Shown here: positions 7,930-16,368 of the stretch, one piece after another
Layout of the letters: every line of letters starts with the position of its first letter
Position numbering within the stretch: the stretch's first letter is position 1
Assembly: GCF_048548695.1 (NCBI RefSeq)
Contig: NZ_JBLYIF010000004.1
Length of the DNA stretch: 64,000 nt
Direction: 5' to 3' (one strand)
Source of the DNA: Neptuniibacter sp048548695
Lineage (GTDB): Bacteria > Pseudomonadota > Gammaproteobacteria > Pseudomonadales > Balneatricaceae
Translations under genes and position numbers: made by a program
The notes under the pieces: generated by a model
Databases searched by the model: none
What the model was told of the DNA's origin: nothing
Seen by the model: only the letters and a program-made list of their open reading frames with translations

Positions 7930-8613
7930 ATGACTACCGCAGAAGCAATCAAAGTTACACCCCTGCGTGGTTTGCGGGGAATGATTGCTAACAACATGCG
8001 ACGCAGCCTCGATGAGGCTGCACAACTGACACACCATGCGGTGTGTTCAGTTGACAACATGTGGTTACGCAAAGAGAAGTTGGCAGAGCAGGGTATTAAA
8101 ATTTCGGTAGAAGACCTGCTGGCTGATTATGTTGTCCGTGCGCTGAAAAAACATCCGGTGATTAACGGTCGGGTAGAAGATGGCGAAATTCGGATTTTCA
8201 GCAATATCGATATAAGTTTTGCTATTGCTTTGCCAGGCGGTAAATTGATGGCACCGGCGGTCTTTTCCGCAGATAAGAAAGACCTTGAAGAGCGTGCCGA
8301 GTGTCGCAAAGACGTGGTAGAGCGCGCCCGGATTAACAAGCTTACTGTATCAGAGATGACCGGTGGCACGTTCACGATGACCAACCTTGGGCGCAGTCGG
8401 GTACGGTTCTTCACGCCGATTGTCAGCCTGCCACAGATCGCCATCCTCGGCATTGGTGAGACCTATAACGAGCTGGGTCTGACGGAAGACGGTGAGTTAA
8501 TCAGTCGCAAAATGATGGGTCTGTCCCTGACGTTTGATCACCGTGCGATCGACGGTGGTCCAGCAGCAGATTTCTTAACTGACTTGTGTCTGGAAATAGA
8601 AAGTGAACAGTAA
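7930..8613 (+). CDS. Stand-alone E2 acyltransferase catalytic domain
   Basis: 227 residues comprising only the chloramphenicol-acetyltransferase-like core of dihydrolipoamide acyltransferase, with the active-site motif DHRAIDG (H204, D208) near the C-terminus. Lipoyl and peripheral-subunit-binding domains are absent; the lipoyl domain is supplied by the gene before. It transfers the acyl unit from lipoate to CoA. AcoC-type acetoin E2 enzymes have an alpha/beta-hydrolase fold instead, so the CAT-type core points to an oxoacid-dehydrogenase-like mechanism despite the acetoin-like E1. Confidence 0.9.
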   Translation: MTTAEAIKVTPLRGLRGMIANNMRRSLDEAAQLTHHAVCSVDNMWLRKEKLAEQGIKISVEDLLADYVVRALKKHPVINGRVEDGEIRIFSNIDISFAIALPGGKLMAPAVFSADKKDLEERAECRKDVVERARINKLTVSEMTGGTFTMTNLGRSRVRFFTPIVSLPQIAILGIGETYNELGLTEDGELISRKMMGLSLTFDHRAIDGGPAADFLTDLCLEIESEQ

Positions 8614-9400
8614 TTTGCTTTTGAAAACAGATCGTATTGCCAAAGTAGTGGTACCACAACCCGTGAATATCACTACTGGGCTCGAACTGGAAAAAAAGCT
8701 GATGGATGCTGTCATGGCGGGTACTTCAGATAAAGGGTACCTGTTATGGCGGAGCCGCCGGGCCTTGGTTGTGCCACGTAGTGCCACGCATAAGCCGGGA
8801 TTTGCTGCTGCCAAAGATTATTGTGATTCCAAAGAATGGCCGGTTATCACCCGATCAACCGGCGGTGAGCTGACCCCGCAGGATCCAGGTTTTATCAATC
8901 TGTCCATGGTGGTCAAGTTAGATAAAGGCCAGCTTAGTATCAAAGGGAGCTATGAGCTGATCTGTGATGCTATGTCGCGCTGGCTGAGTAAGTACGGCAT
9001 CAAGAGTACCTATGGTTCTATTGATGGAGCGTTTTGTGATGGTGACTACAATCTAGTAGTCGACGGTAAAAAAATTGCCGGCACGGCACAACGCTGGCAG
9101 CGTATTCGCAACCCCGATGCGCTAGCTCAAGGTGGTGATACCGCGCTGTTGATCCATGCCGTTATCTTATGTGATGGCCCGTTACAGCAGATGTGGCAGA
9201 TCTGTAATGAATTTTATGAAAAGTGTGAGCTACCTCCGTTTATTCGGGATGAGTGTCACCTCACGCTTTCTCAATTGATGGGACAAAACGGCGAATATTT
9301 TGTTCAGAAAGTGATGAATGACCTGGCTGACGAGATGAGTCGTTACATCGATCAATTGAATTTTGTTAATGCTGAAAGAGTTGTAGAAAAAAGGGCTTAA
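8603..9400 (+). CDS. Lipoate-protein ligase-like protein
   Basis: 265 residues of the biotin/lipoate ligase fold. RSTGGELTPQDPG (about residues 75-87) corresponds to the RRxTGGGxVxHD loop of LplA, and KKIAGTAQR corresponds to the KIxGxAQ motif with the adenylate-binding lysine. The start is a GTG that overlaps the E2 gene by 11 bases. Placed beside a free lipoyl domain, it probably attaches or transfers lipoate (or octanoate) to that carrier. The third Gly of the usual GGG is Glu here, so activity or substrate may differ from LplA. Confidence 0.8.
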   Translation: MNSNLLLKTDRIAKVVVPQPVNITTGLELEKKLMDAVMAGTSDKGYLLWRSRRALVVPRSATHKPGFAAAKDYCDSKEWPVITRSTGGELTPQDPGFINLSMVVKLDKGQLSIKGSYELICDAMSRWLSKYGIKSTYGSIDGAFCDGDYNLVVDGKKIAGTAQRWQRIRNPDALAQGGDTALLIHAVILCDGPLQQMWQICNEFYEKCELPPFIRDECHLTLSQLMGQNGEYFVQKVMNDLADEMSRYIDQLNFVNAERVVEKRA

Positions 9401-9448
9401 TTGCTTATTTTTCCTTAACTAATAAGGAAGTGAATGACTGGAGGCACT

Positions 9449-9991
9449 ATGAATAAAAATAACAAAACGGTCGGACCGATGATGAATCGCAGACGTTTTT
9501 TATCCACTACCGGGGTTATGGCGGTAGGTGCATCAGCAGCATTACTGGGTGGTGGTTTATTTGCGCCCGATAGTTTTGCCGCTCAGCAGATTGGTAAAGA
9601 TGCCAACGCAACACTGCTGAAAATGGCACGTGATATCTATCCGCATGACACACTGGAAAATAAATATTACAGCCAGGTGATGGATCCGATGGCCAAAGGT
9701 GCCGAGTCAGATCCGGAATTGCTGAAACTGCTATCTGAAGGTGTGGCGCAACTGGATAAGGTTGCGATGGATAAATTCGGTAAAAAGTATGCTGCGATCG
9801 CCAAGGAAACTGATCGTGTGGCGGTACTGAAAACCATTGAATCCAGTCCGTTTTTCCAAAAGATTAAAGGTGCCCTGATGATGGGTATCTATAACAACCC
9901 TGAACTTTGGCCACGATTTGGTTATGGCGGCTCTGCCTGGGAAAAAGGCGGCTACATCAACCGTGGTTATAACGATATCGACTGGCTGTAA
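9449..9991 (+). CDS. Tat-exported small subunit of a GMC dehydrogenase (gluconate 2-dehydrogenase subunit 3-like)
   Basis: 180 residues. A twin-arginine signal (NRRRFLSTTG, then a hydrophobic stretch ending ...DSFAA) directs export of the folded protein. The mature part, with LKMARDIYPHDTLENKYY, resembles subunit 3 of gluconate/sorbitol-type membrane dehydrogenases, which escorts the flavoprotein through Tat. GGAGG lies before the ATG at 9449; an in-frame ATG 15 nt upstream is less well placed. It is followed after 18 bp by the GMC flavoprotein, which lacks its own signal, so co-export by hitch-hiking is likely. Confidence 0.8.
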   Translation: MNKNNKTVGPMMNRRRFLSTTGVMAVGASAALLGGGLFAPDSFAAQQIGKDANATLLKMARDIYPHDTLENKYYSQVMDPMAKGAESDPELLKLLSEGVAQLDKVAMDKFGKKYAAIAKETDRVAVLKTIESSPFFQKIKGALMMGIYNNPELWPRFGYGGSAWEKGGYINRGYNDIDWL

Positions 9992-10009
9992 GTAAGGGAG
10001 TTGTGAACA

Positions 10010-11590
10010 ATGTCTACTAAATTTGATTTGAATGACGATAGCCTGGTGGTAATCATTGGGTCTGGTGCCGGTGGTGGTACCCTCGCCAATGAACTGGCTC
10101 AGAAAGGTATCAAGTCCGTGGTGTTAGAAGCAGGCAAACGCTTCAAGATGGATGATATTGAAAACGACGAGTGGAAAATGTTCGGCAAGATTTCCTGGCT
10201 GGACAAGCGTTACGTCGTTGGCCCAGCACGTATTGCGGAAGATTTCCCTAACTTGCCCGCCTGGATTGTAAAAGGTGTCGGTGGTGCCACTATGCACTGG
10301 GCGGGTGTTGCCATGCGTTTTCAGGAACATGAGTTCAAAATGAAAACCACCAATGGTGTTGTGCCTGGTGCTAACGTGCTTGATTGGCCGATCTCACTTC
10401 AAGAGATGAAGCCTTATTACGAAAAAGCTGAGGATAAAATGGGTGTTACCGGTACTAAAGCGACCGGTATGCCACACCACAGCCCGAGTAACCATGCCAA
10501 GGTAGTGGCCGAAGGTGCAAAACGCATCGGTGCTAAATGTGAAGCGGCAAACCTGGCGATTAACACTGAAGTTCGTGACGGTCGTCCGGCCTGTCAGGTT
10601 AATGGTTTCTGTATGCAGGGCTGCCGTATCGGTGCCAAGTGGTCCACCATGTATACCGAAATTCCTAAAGCGGAAGCGACCGGTAATACCGAGGTTCGTC
10701 CTCAGTCTATGGTGCTGCGTATCGAGCATGATAAAACCGGTAAGGTAACCGGTGTGCTCTATGCCGATAAAGATGGTAATCAACATCTGCAGAAAGCTCG
10801 CGTGGTCGCTGTTGCGGGTAACTCAATTGAATCACCACGCATGTTGCTGAATTCGGCATCGTCTATGTTCCCGGATGGCCTGGCAAATTCCTCCGGCCAG
10901 GTAGGTCAGAACTACATGACGCATACCACTGGTGGCGTATATGCTGAATTCGAAAAACCGGTCCATATGTACAAGAGTACGGTGGTGCCGAATATTGTGC
11001 ATGAGTGGCGAGATAACGATCCAAGCCGAGGCCATGTTGCAGGTTATGAGCTGGAAACCCTGCATCTGGGTCTGCCATTTATGTCAGCCTTCCTTAATCC
11101 GGGTAAAGGTGGCTGGGGCCGTGAACTAGCAGACTCCCTGGCTAACTATGACAACATGGCGGGTTTCTGGGTTTGTGGTGAGGATATGCCGGTTGAATCC
11201 AATAACATCACCCTGCATCCAACTGAAAAAGATCAGTATGGTCTGCCAGTACCCGTGGTCTACAAAACTGACCATATGAACGATTACAAGATGCGTGAAC
11301 ATGCTTACGCACGCTCTAAAGAGTTGTTCGACGCGGTAGGTGCAATCAAGGTAAATAACTTACCGCCGTATCCTGCTAGTCATAATATGGGTACTAACCG
11401 CATGAGCGAACACGCAAAGGACGGTGTCGTGAATCGCTGGGGTCAGGCCCATGATATTAAAAATCTGTTCGTGTCAGATGGTAGTCAGTTCACCACCAGT
11501 GGTACTGAAAACCCGACCCTGACAATTGTCGCACTAGCGATTCGTCAGGCCGATTATATCGCTGATCAGATGAAGAAACGGGAGATCTAA
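10010..11590 (+). CDS. GMC-family FAD oxidoreductase, large subunit
   Basis: 526 residues. The N-terminal dinucleotide-binding motif is GSGAGGGT (17-24), and the C-terminal GMC active-site region is ASHNMGTNRM with a later GTENPTLT. The large subunits of gluconate, 2-keto-gluconate and sorbitol dehydrogenases are the nearest familiar class. No signal peptide is visible; export with the Tat-targeted small subunit before it is inferred. No cytochrome c subunit follows, so its electron acceptor must be encoded elsewhere (perhaps the cytochromes at 19407 or 25006). Substrate unknown; it is the last gene of the operon and ends at a strong terminator. Confidence 0.88.
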   Translation: MSTKFDLNDDSLVVIIGSGAGGGTLANELAQKGIKSVVLEAGKRFKMDDIENDEWKMFGKISWLDKRYVVGPARIAEDFPNLPAWIVKGVGGATMHWAGVAMRFQEHEFKMKTTNGVVPGANVLDWPISLQEMKPYYEKAEDKMGVTGTKATGMPHHSPSNHAKVVAEGAKRIGAKCEAANLAINTEVRDGRPACQVNGFCMQGCRIGAKWSTMYTEIPKAEATGNTEVRPQSMVLRIEHDKTGKVTGVLYADKDGNQHLQKARVVAVAGNSIESPRMLLNSASSMFPDGLANSSGQVGQNYMTHTTGGVYAEFEKPVHMYKSTVVPNIVHEWRDNDPSRGHVAGYELETLHLGLPFMSAFLNPGKGGWGRELADSLANYDNMAGFWVCGEDMPVESNNITLHPTEKDQYGLPVPVVYKTDHMNDYKMREHAYARSKELFDAVGAIKVNNLPPYPASHNMGTNRMSEHAKDGVVNRWGQAHDIKNLFVSDGSQFTTSGTENPTLTIVALAIRQADYIADQMKKREI

Positions 11591-11621
11591 CGTTTAGCAT
11601 TGTCGCTCTGGAGAGTAACTT

Positions 11622-11647
11622 GCACGCCTTCGGGCGTGCTTTTTTTT
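11622..11647 (+). terminator. Terminator of the dehydrogenase/GMC operon
   Basis: GCACGCC-TTCG-GGCGTGC (a UUCG tetraloop) is followed by eight T. Confidence 0.95.
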
Positions 11648-11772
11648 GCCTGTTTGTCAGATGGCTCTGTCGAACAGAGTGATAGCAGGCGCAGAGCATT
11701 GAGTGTCAATTCGAGCCTGCTTGCCTGCCGCAGAGTCTTTGAGCCTCAGTACGTTTAGCAGCAATGAATACT

Positions 11773-12003
11773 CAGGAACAGGAACAGGAACAGGAACAGG
11801 AACAGGAACAGGAACAGGAACNNNNNNNNNNNNNNNNNNNNNNNNNNNNNNNNNNNNNNNNNNNNNNNNNNNNNNNNNNNNNNNNNNNNNNNNNNNNNNN
11901 NNNNNNNNNNNNNNNNNNNACAGAAACAGAAACAGAAACAGAAACAGAAACAGAAACAGAAACAGAAACAGAAACAGAAACAGAAACAGAAACAGAAACA
12001 GAA
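11773..12003. repeat. Hexanucleotide tandem repeat interrupted by an assembly gap
   Basis: Eight perfect CAGGAA units (11773-11820), then 98 N (11822-11919), then thirteen CAGAAA units (11921-11998) plus a partial unit. The two sides differ by one base per unit, so the change of unit falls inside the gap. Because the period is six, all frames stay open through it, giving artefactual QE/TG/NR/TE-type dipeptide ORFs. The true copy number is unknown. It lies between two convergent operons with no gene of its own that I can support. Confidence 0.9.
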
Positions 12004-12238
12004 GGCTGGGGGGCGGAGCATTACTGCTGTCCATGGCAAAACAGGACATGTTCAGTAGAGCGCAGTGGGTTTAACGGAGTGTTACAGATAATCGAGTATG
12101 TCGTTCTAATGATTAAAGGAGAGAATTAATCGTGCGTAAACGGAGGTTGTAACAGCAGGTGAGCTAGGCAGCCAGGCAGGAACTAGAACAGGCCATTGGA
12201 AGCCGAAACTTCCAACAGCCTGCGGGGGCGAAATGATA
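12004..12238. other. Intergenic stretch 3' of the repeat
   Basis: No supported gene. A TTGGAAG/CTTCCAA inverted repeat (about 12196-12215) lies 23 bp beyond the porin stop and may be its terminator, but there is no clear T-run on the minus strand. Confidence 0.4.
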
Positions 12239-13444
12239 TTAGAACGCGAAGTTCAGACCAACGTTGATCAACGTGGTTTTCTCATCTACCGGAGCTGGTG
12301 TGGCTACGATAGAGGTCGCGTACTGGGAGATAACACCCATGTCGTCAGCATCAACATATGCCAGTGCGGCATACAGAGTGGTTGACTGGCCCATGGTGTA
12401 TTCGTTGCTGATCACGAGAGATTTAGTTTCTGCACTGTTAGCAGGTGCATTATCTTCGTTGATGTAATAGGCAACAGTGGCAGTGTTTTTCGCACTCCAT
12501 TTGTAGTCCACACCTACGCCCAACGCATCCAGATCCAGCACTTCATTACCGCTGGAATCGTTGTTTTCAGTGTTCATGAAGTTGGCTTTCAGAGTGACAT
12601 CACCCAGGTTGTAGCCAACACCCACTGCCCAGCTTTCAACTACATCTTCAGATGTCTGCTGATCTTTCATGTTATGGAAAGAGCCGGACAAGGTCAGAGG
12701 TCCGGTGGTGTAAGCCGCACCCAGTGCGATTACATCACCATCTTTCTGGGAGCCTTCCTGGCCGCCAAAGGAGTACAGCACACCGAAGTCCAGGCCGCCG
12801 ATGGTGTTACGGTATTGAACAGCATTTTTAAAGAAGATGCCCACGTCGTTGTTTGCGTTACGGCCGGCTCCACTGGCAGAGTCATTTACTGTGGTGAATA
12901 GCTGGCTGTAAGCCCAAGCATACAGGTTAGAGAACTGCTCTTTAAAGATACGTGGTTCAGTACCCAGATGCGCCAGCAAGGCAGGCCCATACTGGCGACC
13001 CATGATGACAGTACCCCAGTCACCACTCACACCCAGGTTAGCTTGACGACGGAACAACAGGCGACCGCTGCTATCGTCTGCGTCTGTTGCAGCATCACCG
13101 GTACCGTGGAACATACCGGTATCCAGGTCAAAATGTGCTTCTAGGTTAAAGAAGGCGTTCCAGCCGTTGTCCAGTGGACGCAGACCTTTGAAACCGATAA
13201 CAGTCTGACGCAGACCACTGGTTTCCATGCCAAGTTTTTCATCACCATCAGTGGACACGTTGTCCTGGTAAAGTATACCCACATCCAAAATACCGAACAT
13301 GGACAACTGAGTGCCACCCGCTTCACCGATCAGAATGTCTGCAGAAGCTGTGGATGCTGCAGTAGACAGCATAACCATGGCAGAAAGTGTTTTAAGCGAG
13401 CTGACCATGCCCCGTTTGGCGCAGGTTACTTTTTTATTATTCAT
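12239..13444 (-). CDS. Outer-membrane general porin (OmpC/Neisseria-type)
   Basis: 401 residues with a signal peptide ending near ...STASA and a 16-strand-type barrel, finishing at ...NVGLNFAF with the C-terminal Phe used for outer-membrane assembly. Motifs such as QTVIGFKGLRPLDNGW and GVSGDWGTVIMGRQYG (L3-like region) are typical of gram-negative trimeric porins. The start at 13444 is chosen because AGGGGGAG lies just upstream; the longer frame has 14 extra residues and no such site. A sigma-54 promoter candidate at 13583-13597 faces it, so this porin probably belongs to the alcohol regulon as a substrate entry route. Confidence 0.92.
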   Translation of the reverse strand: MNNKKVTCAKRGMVSSLKTLSAMVMLSTAASTASADILIGEAGGTQLSMFGILDVGILYQDNVSTDGDEKLGMETSGLRQTVIGFKGLRPLDNGWNAFFNLEAHFDLDTGMFHGTGDAATDADDSSGRLLFRRQANLGVSGDWGTVIMGRQYGPALLAHLGTEPRIFKEQFSNLYAWAYSQLFTTVNDSASGAGRNANNDVGIFFKNAVQYRNTIGGLDFGVLYSFGGQEGSQKDGDVIALGAAYTTGPLTLSGSFHNMKDQQTSEDVVESWAVGVGYNLGDVTLKANFMNTENNDSSGNEVLDLDALGVGVDYKWSAKNTATVAYYINEDNAPANSAETKSLVISNEYTMGQSTTLYAALAYVDADDMGVISQYATSIVATPAPVDEKTTLINVGLNFAF

Positions 13445-13582
13445 CTGTGTACTCCCCCTAAGGAAACATAGGTATTTTTTCAACAATTAATCTCTGGCGG
13501 CACTTATTAAGTGTCAGGTAAGCAGAGATGAATCGGATCGCGTTCTGAATATTCAAAAATATGCAGCGCTATGTTGGTGTGT

Positions 13583-13597
13583 GCACTAATGGTGCCA
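13583..13597 (-). promoter_or_regulatory. Sigma-54 promoter candidate of the first porin
   Basis: Read on the minus strand: TGGCAC-CATTA-GTGC, with correct spacing; the first T of the -12 box is G. It lies ~140 bp before the porin start. Confidence 0.65.
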
Positions 13598-13807
13598 ATT
13601 TTTATCAAGCGGCTTTTTTTAGTCTGTTATGTAGTTTTTAGGTGGGATTAGGCATTAATTGCTAGTGGTTTTTAAGTTTTACATACCAAGCTGGCCGTAA
13701 AGTAGATTTTGTGAAAAAAAATTACATAATTCTAAGCACGATAATTTTGATTTCATCATAACCTTTGTAGAAATTAGAACAGACTGTTCCAGTTTTTTGA
13801 GACATTG

Positions 13808-13964
13808 TGTTGCATGCAGGAGGCAGTCTGCCTGACGGCTGAAATTTCCATGTAATTGAGAAATATGAACAGCGATTCTTTCAAAAATAGGAATGCCTTT
13901 TCTGTCACCCAGGTAACCGGGGCTGCTACAACGAGGTGTCGCACCTGCGCCACTAAGTGTTGCA
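13808..13964. promoter_or_regulatory. TGTYGCA activator-site candidates between divergent sigma-54 promoters
   Basis: TGTTGCA at 13808-13814, TGTCGCA at 13937-13943 (inside GGTGTCGCACC) and TGTTGCA at 13958-13964. The last two are direct repeats 21 bp apart, two helical turns, and end 64 bp before the -24 element at 14028. They lie between the porin promoter (13583) and the leader promoter (14028). The rest of 13445-14027 holds no gene I can support. Confidence 0.5.
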
Positions 13965-14027
13965 GCTGTGCTTTTTTGTGGCTAGGGTTTTAAAAATAAA
14001 TTCATATAAATCAATTATTTATTAAGT

Positions 14028-14043
14028 TGGTACTCTAATTGCT
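14028..14043 (+). promoter_or_regulatory. Sigma-54 promoter of the leader/propeller transcript
   Basis: TGGTAC-TCTAA-TTGCT at the correct -24/-12 spacing. The transcript would start near 14054. Confidence 0.7.
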
Positions 14044-14053
14044 TTTATCTTCT

Positions 14054-14301
14054 TCGATGTTCGCGAATTGGAGTTCGCCCCCTGATTCGTGAAGTCATGT
14101 TGTGAGTCTTTTCGGCCACCGATCCTGTAATGCGCCGTCCTTCTTCGTAATTGTTGCAGGAGTTAAAGGTTAGGTGCTGGTCTGTAATGCGAGATATGGA
14201 TCAGCATAGAAACACCCTAATTAGCCGATGATGCCCGGTTGAACCTGATTATTTTTATCGACCCCTTCAGATAATAATCACGTTGAACCGGGCTTTTTTT
14301 T
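14054..14301 (+). ncRNA. Structured leader RNA or sRNA ending in an intrinsic terminator
   Basis: Downstream of the sigma-54 promoter is ~250 nt without a gene. GCTGGTC (14176-14182) pairs with GATCAGC (14199-14205), flanked by GGT/ACC. Then comes a long terminator hairpin: GCCCGGTT (14233-14240) with AACCGGGC (14286-14293), extended inside by AAC/GTT and GATTAT/ATAATC, followed by eight T. The next start codon is 13 nt past the T-run with its own AGAGG. So this is either an attenuating leader of the propeller gene or a separate sRNA. The ligand, if any, is unknown. Confidence 0.55.
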
Positions 14302-14313
14302 AGAGGTTTAATC

Positions 14314-15045
14314 ATGGTTTTTGCGTCATTGTTTTCACGATCAAAGCAGTTGTTTGCTCTGCTTGTGTTCGTTGTTATGGTTTTGACGTTAGGTATTTTA
14401 TATTTATCTTCATTGTCGGGTATGTCCGAAGAGGGTGAAGGGTATTTTTATGTGAGAGAGTCTAATAGCACGGTATTTGTTTATAGCGATGTTACACGCT
14501 CTCCTATTGGTTTATTTCAACTGCCTGCATCAGGCAGAGTGGGTGATATAAAAATATATGGCAAACAGCTTTATTACTCCGATATGAGTAACAAAGCGGT
14601 CATGATGCTGGATATCGAGTCCGGTGTTATCAACACGCATATTCGTCTGGAAACACGACCAGACCGTTTCTGGATCTCCGAACGCCAACAGCTGCTCTAC
14701 ATTCTCAATGAGTTAAGGTCGCAAATCTCGGTATACAGCCTCGATCATCCCGGTTTGTTAAGTCAGATACCCCTGGGTGAGTTTCGGGGAGAGATGGTAT
14801 TTGATGCAAAATCCGACCGCTTGTATGTGGCGCTGAATGATCAGACCGTCCAGGTAATTGACCTGGCGCTGTTTCGGTCTTTGGGGTATGTCAGTGTAAA
14901 GCAGGATATTGATGTGATGCACCTGAATATCGCTGATGAGCAACTTTGGGTACAGGAGGCTAATAACCATGTGGTTTCCGTGGTCGATCTGAAGAATCAT
15001 GAAATCATCAAGCAGATGGGGCCTTCCAACGAAAATGATCGTTAA
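14314..15045 (+). CDS. Membrane-anchored YncE-like beta-propeller protein
   Basis: 243 residues: an N-terminal transmembrane anchor (about residues 13-32), then periplasmic repeats with YVREsNs, VMMLDIESGVI, VQVIDLALFRSLG and VSVVDLKNHEI, the blade pattern of YncE/PQQ-like propellers. No catalytic residues are recognisable. Such proteins often accompany PQQ alcohol dehydrogenases; another of similar design is at 36841. Its ATG (RBS AGAGG) lies just after an intrinsic terminator, so expression probably depends on readthrough. Confidence 0.6.
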   Translation: MVFASLFSRSKQLFALLVFVVMVLTLGILYLSSLSGMSEEGEGYFYVRESNSTVFVYSDVTRSPIGLFQLPASGRVGDIKIYGKQLYYSDMSNKAVMMLDIESGVINTHIRLETRPDRFWISERQQLLYILNELRSQISVYSLDHPGLLSQIPLGEFRGEMVFDAKSDRLYVALNDQTVQVIDLALFRSLGYVSVKQDIDVMHLNIADEQLWVQEANNHVVSVVDLKNHEIIKQMGPSNENDR

Positions 15046-15072
15046 ATCAGGGCTGATCTTATCAGCCCTGAT
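15046..15072. terminator. Convergent hairpin between propeller and HupE-like genes
   Basis: ATCAGGGCTGAT-CTT-ATCAGCCCTGAT, a perfect 12-bp stem between two convergent genes. There is no long T-run, so bidirectional terminator function is inferred. Confidence 0.55.
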
Positions 15073-15075
15073 GCA

Positions 15076-16302
15076 TTACGTGACCGCTTCAATAATCGGC
15101 ATTACGCGGGTTACTACCCAGTATTGTGAGACGATTAAAGCCAGGATTGACACGTAAAATCCCAGTTGCCGTTTAGGTGGCGCATAATGATGGATTAGCC
15201 ATGTCAGGCAGAATGCCAGTAGGTAAATCATAAGCTGTCCGGCTTCAATGCCTAGGGTGAATGTGCCCAGTGTCAGCCAATCACTTTGTCCTCCCGCTTG
15301 TTCAAGTTCACGGAATACAAACGAAAAACCAAAGCCATGAATAAAGCCGATGCATAGCATCGGGGTGCTGTTAAGGTGATGACCTTTATCCATCAGCAAA
15401 GCAATTGCCGTAAGGGTAATCGACAGGGCGATTAGCAACTCTATCCCGGGAATAAACAGGCTGGAGTTTATGCTGATATTTTCGCCCACCAGTAAGCTGA
15501 ATGAGTGACCGATGGTAAACGCTGTGGCCAGCGTGATCAGGCGTATAATGCTGTTGGAGGTGAAGAAAATCAGCAGGATAAACAGCACATGGTCCAGGCC
15601 AATAAAAATATGCACCAGACCTTCCCAGAAGCCTTTGGCACCACGCTGTAGGGCCGACGGCATATGTTGTGAAGAAATGTCCAGAATGCCGACGGTCGTC
15701 TGTGACTGTCTGTTGTCATTGCGATAGATATTCACCACATTTGCCAGCCGGTTGATGGCTTTAAATTTGTCACCAAGGGCGCTGAAGATGGTTAAATCGT
15801 CAGTGATGAGTGAAGTGCCTTCCAGGCGGAACCTGATATCAATGCCGGTATCAAACATTTTGACGACGTTGTCTTCGATGCTGATCGCTGAGCTAAAGTT
15901 GGATTCCGCTGAGCTGATATCAACAAAGGGGCGCCGGTCATCAGAGTTAAACAGGTGTATCGCTTCGATAGAGGCTGCCTGCTGTTTACCATTGATGTTG
16001 AACTGATAGCCTTGCTGAATTCTCCGCAGCAGCTCGTCCGGGGTATTTGTCAGTCGTGGCAGGTCCAGTAAGTAGTCGGTACCGTTCTCGGTTTGAATTT
16101 GACGGGTATATTCCACTGAGCTGTTGGCATCTATACCGCCCCAGCTGTCATCAAGCAGAACTAATGGCAGCGGCATACGCATCAGAACCATAACGTCTTG
16201 CTGGTCCTGATAGATATGTAAAATTCTGGGTTCAAAATGTGTAAAGTGTGCCTGTGCTTGTGATGTTAATAGAAAAAGCAGCAGGTATAAGCCGTATTTC
16301 AT
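15076..16302 (-). CDS. HupE/UreJ-family membrane protein
   Basis: 408 residues. A cleavable signal peptide (ending ...SQAQA-HFTHF) precedes a ~200-residue periplasmic domain. The C-terminal ~200 residues contain about six transmembrane helices, beginning GFWEGLVHIFIGLDHVLFILL, the HupE/UreJ_2 signature with conserved His (HIFIGLDH, TIGHSFS, GFIHGFGFSF). HupE/UreJ relatives are metal (nickel/cobalt) permeases; for this extended type the substrate is not established. It follows the exported VOC gene after ~66 bp, with a GGGAGCACCC/GGGTGCCCCC hairpin between them. Given the metal-dependent PQQ enzymes nearby, a metal-related role is a guess. Confidence 0.75.
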   Translation of the reverse strand: MKYGLYLLLFLLTSQAQAHFTHFEPRILHIYQDQQDVMVLMRMPLPLVLLDDSWGGIDANSSVEYTRQIQTENGTDYLLDLPRLTNTPDELLRRIQQGYQFNINGKQQAASIEAIHLFNSDDRRPFVDISSAESNFSSAISIEDNVVKMFDTGIDIRFRLEGTSLITDDLTIFSALGDKFKAINRLANVVNIYRNDNRQSQTTVGILDISSQHMPSALQRGAKGFWEGLVHIFIGLDHVLFILLIFFTSNSIIRLITLATAFTIGHSFSLLVGENISINSSLFIPGIELLIALSITLTAIALLMDKGHHLNSTPMLCIGFIHGFGFSFVFRELEQAGGQSDWLTLGTFTLGIEAGQLMIYLLAFCLTWLIHHYAPPKRQLGFYVSILALIVSQYWVVTRVMPIIEAVT

Positions 16303-16368
16303 GATTCGCCCTCGAAATATGGGAGCACCCTATGGGTGCCCCCGGGTTGACGCACTGCTACGTCATAA

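Noticed and set aside
11764..12129. Open frames of EQ/TE, TG/NR and LF/PV dipeptide repeats through the hexanucleotide array
   Set aside because: All frames are open simply because the repeat period is six and the gap is filled with N; no ribosome-binding site or conserved flanking sequence supports a protein.
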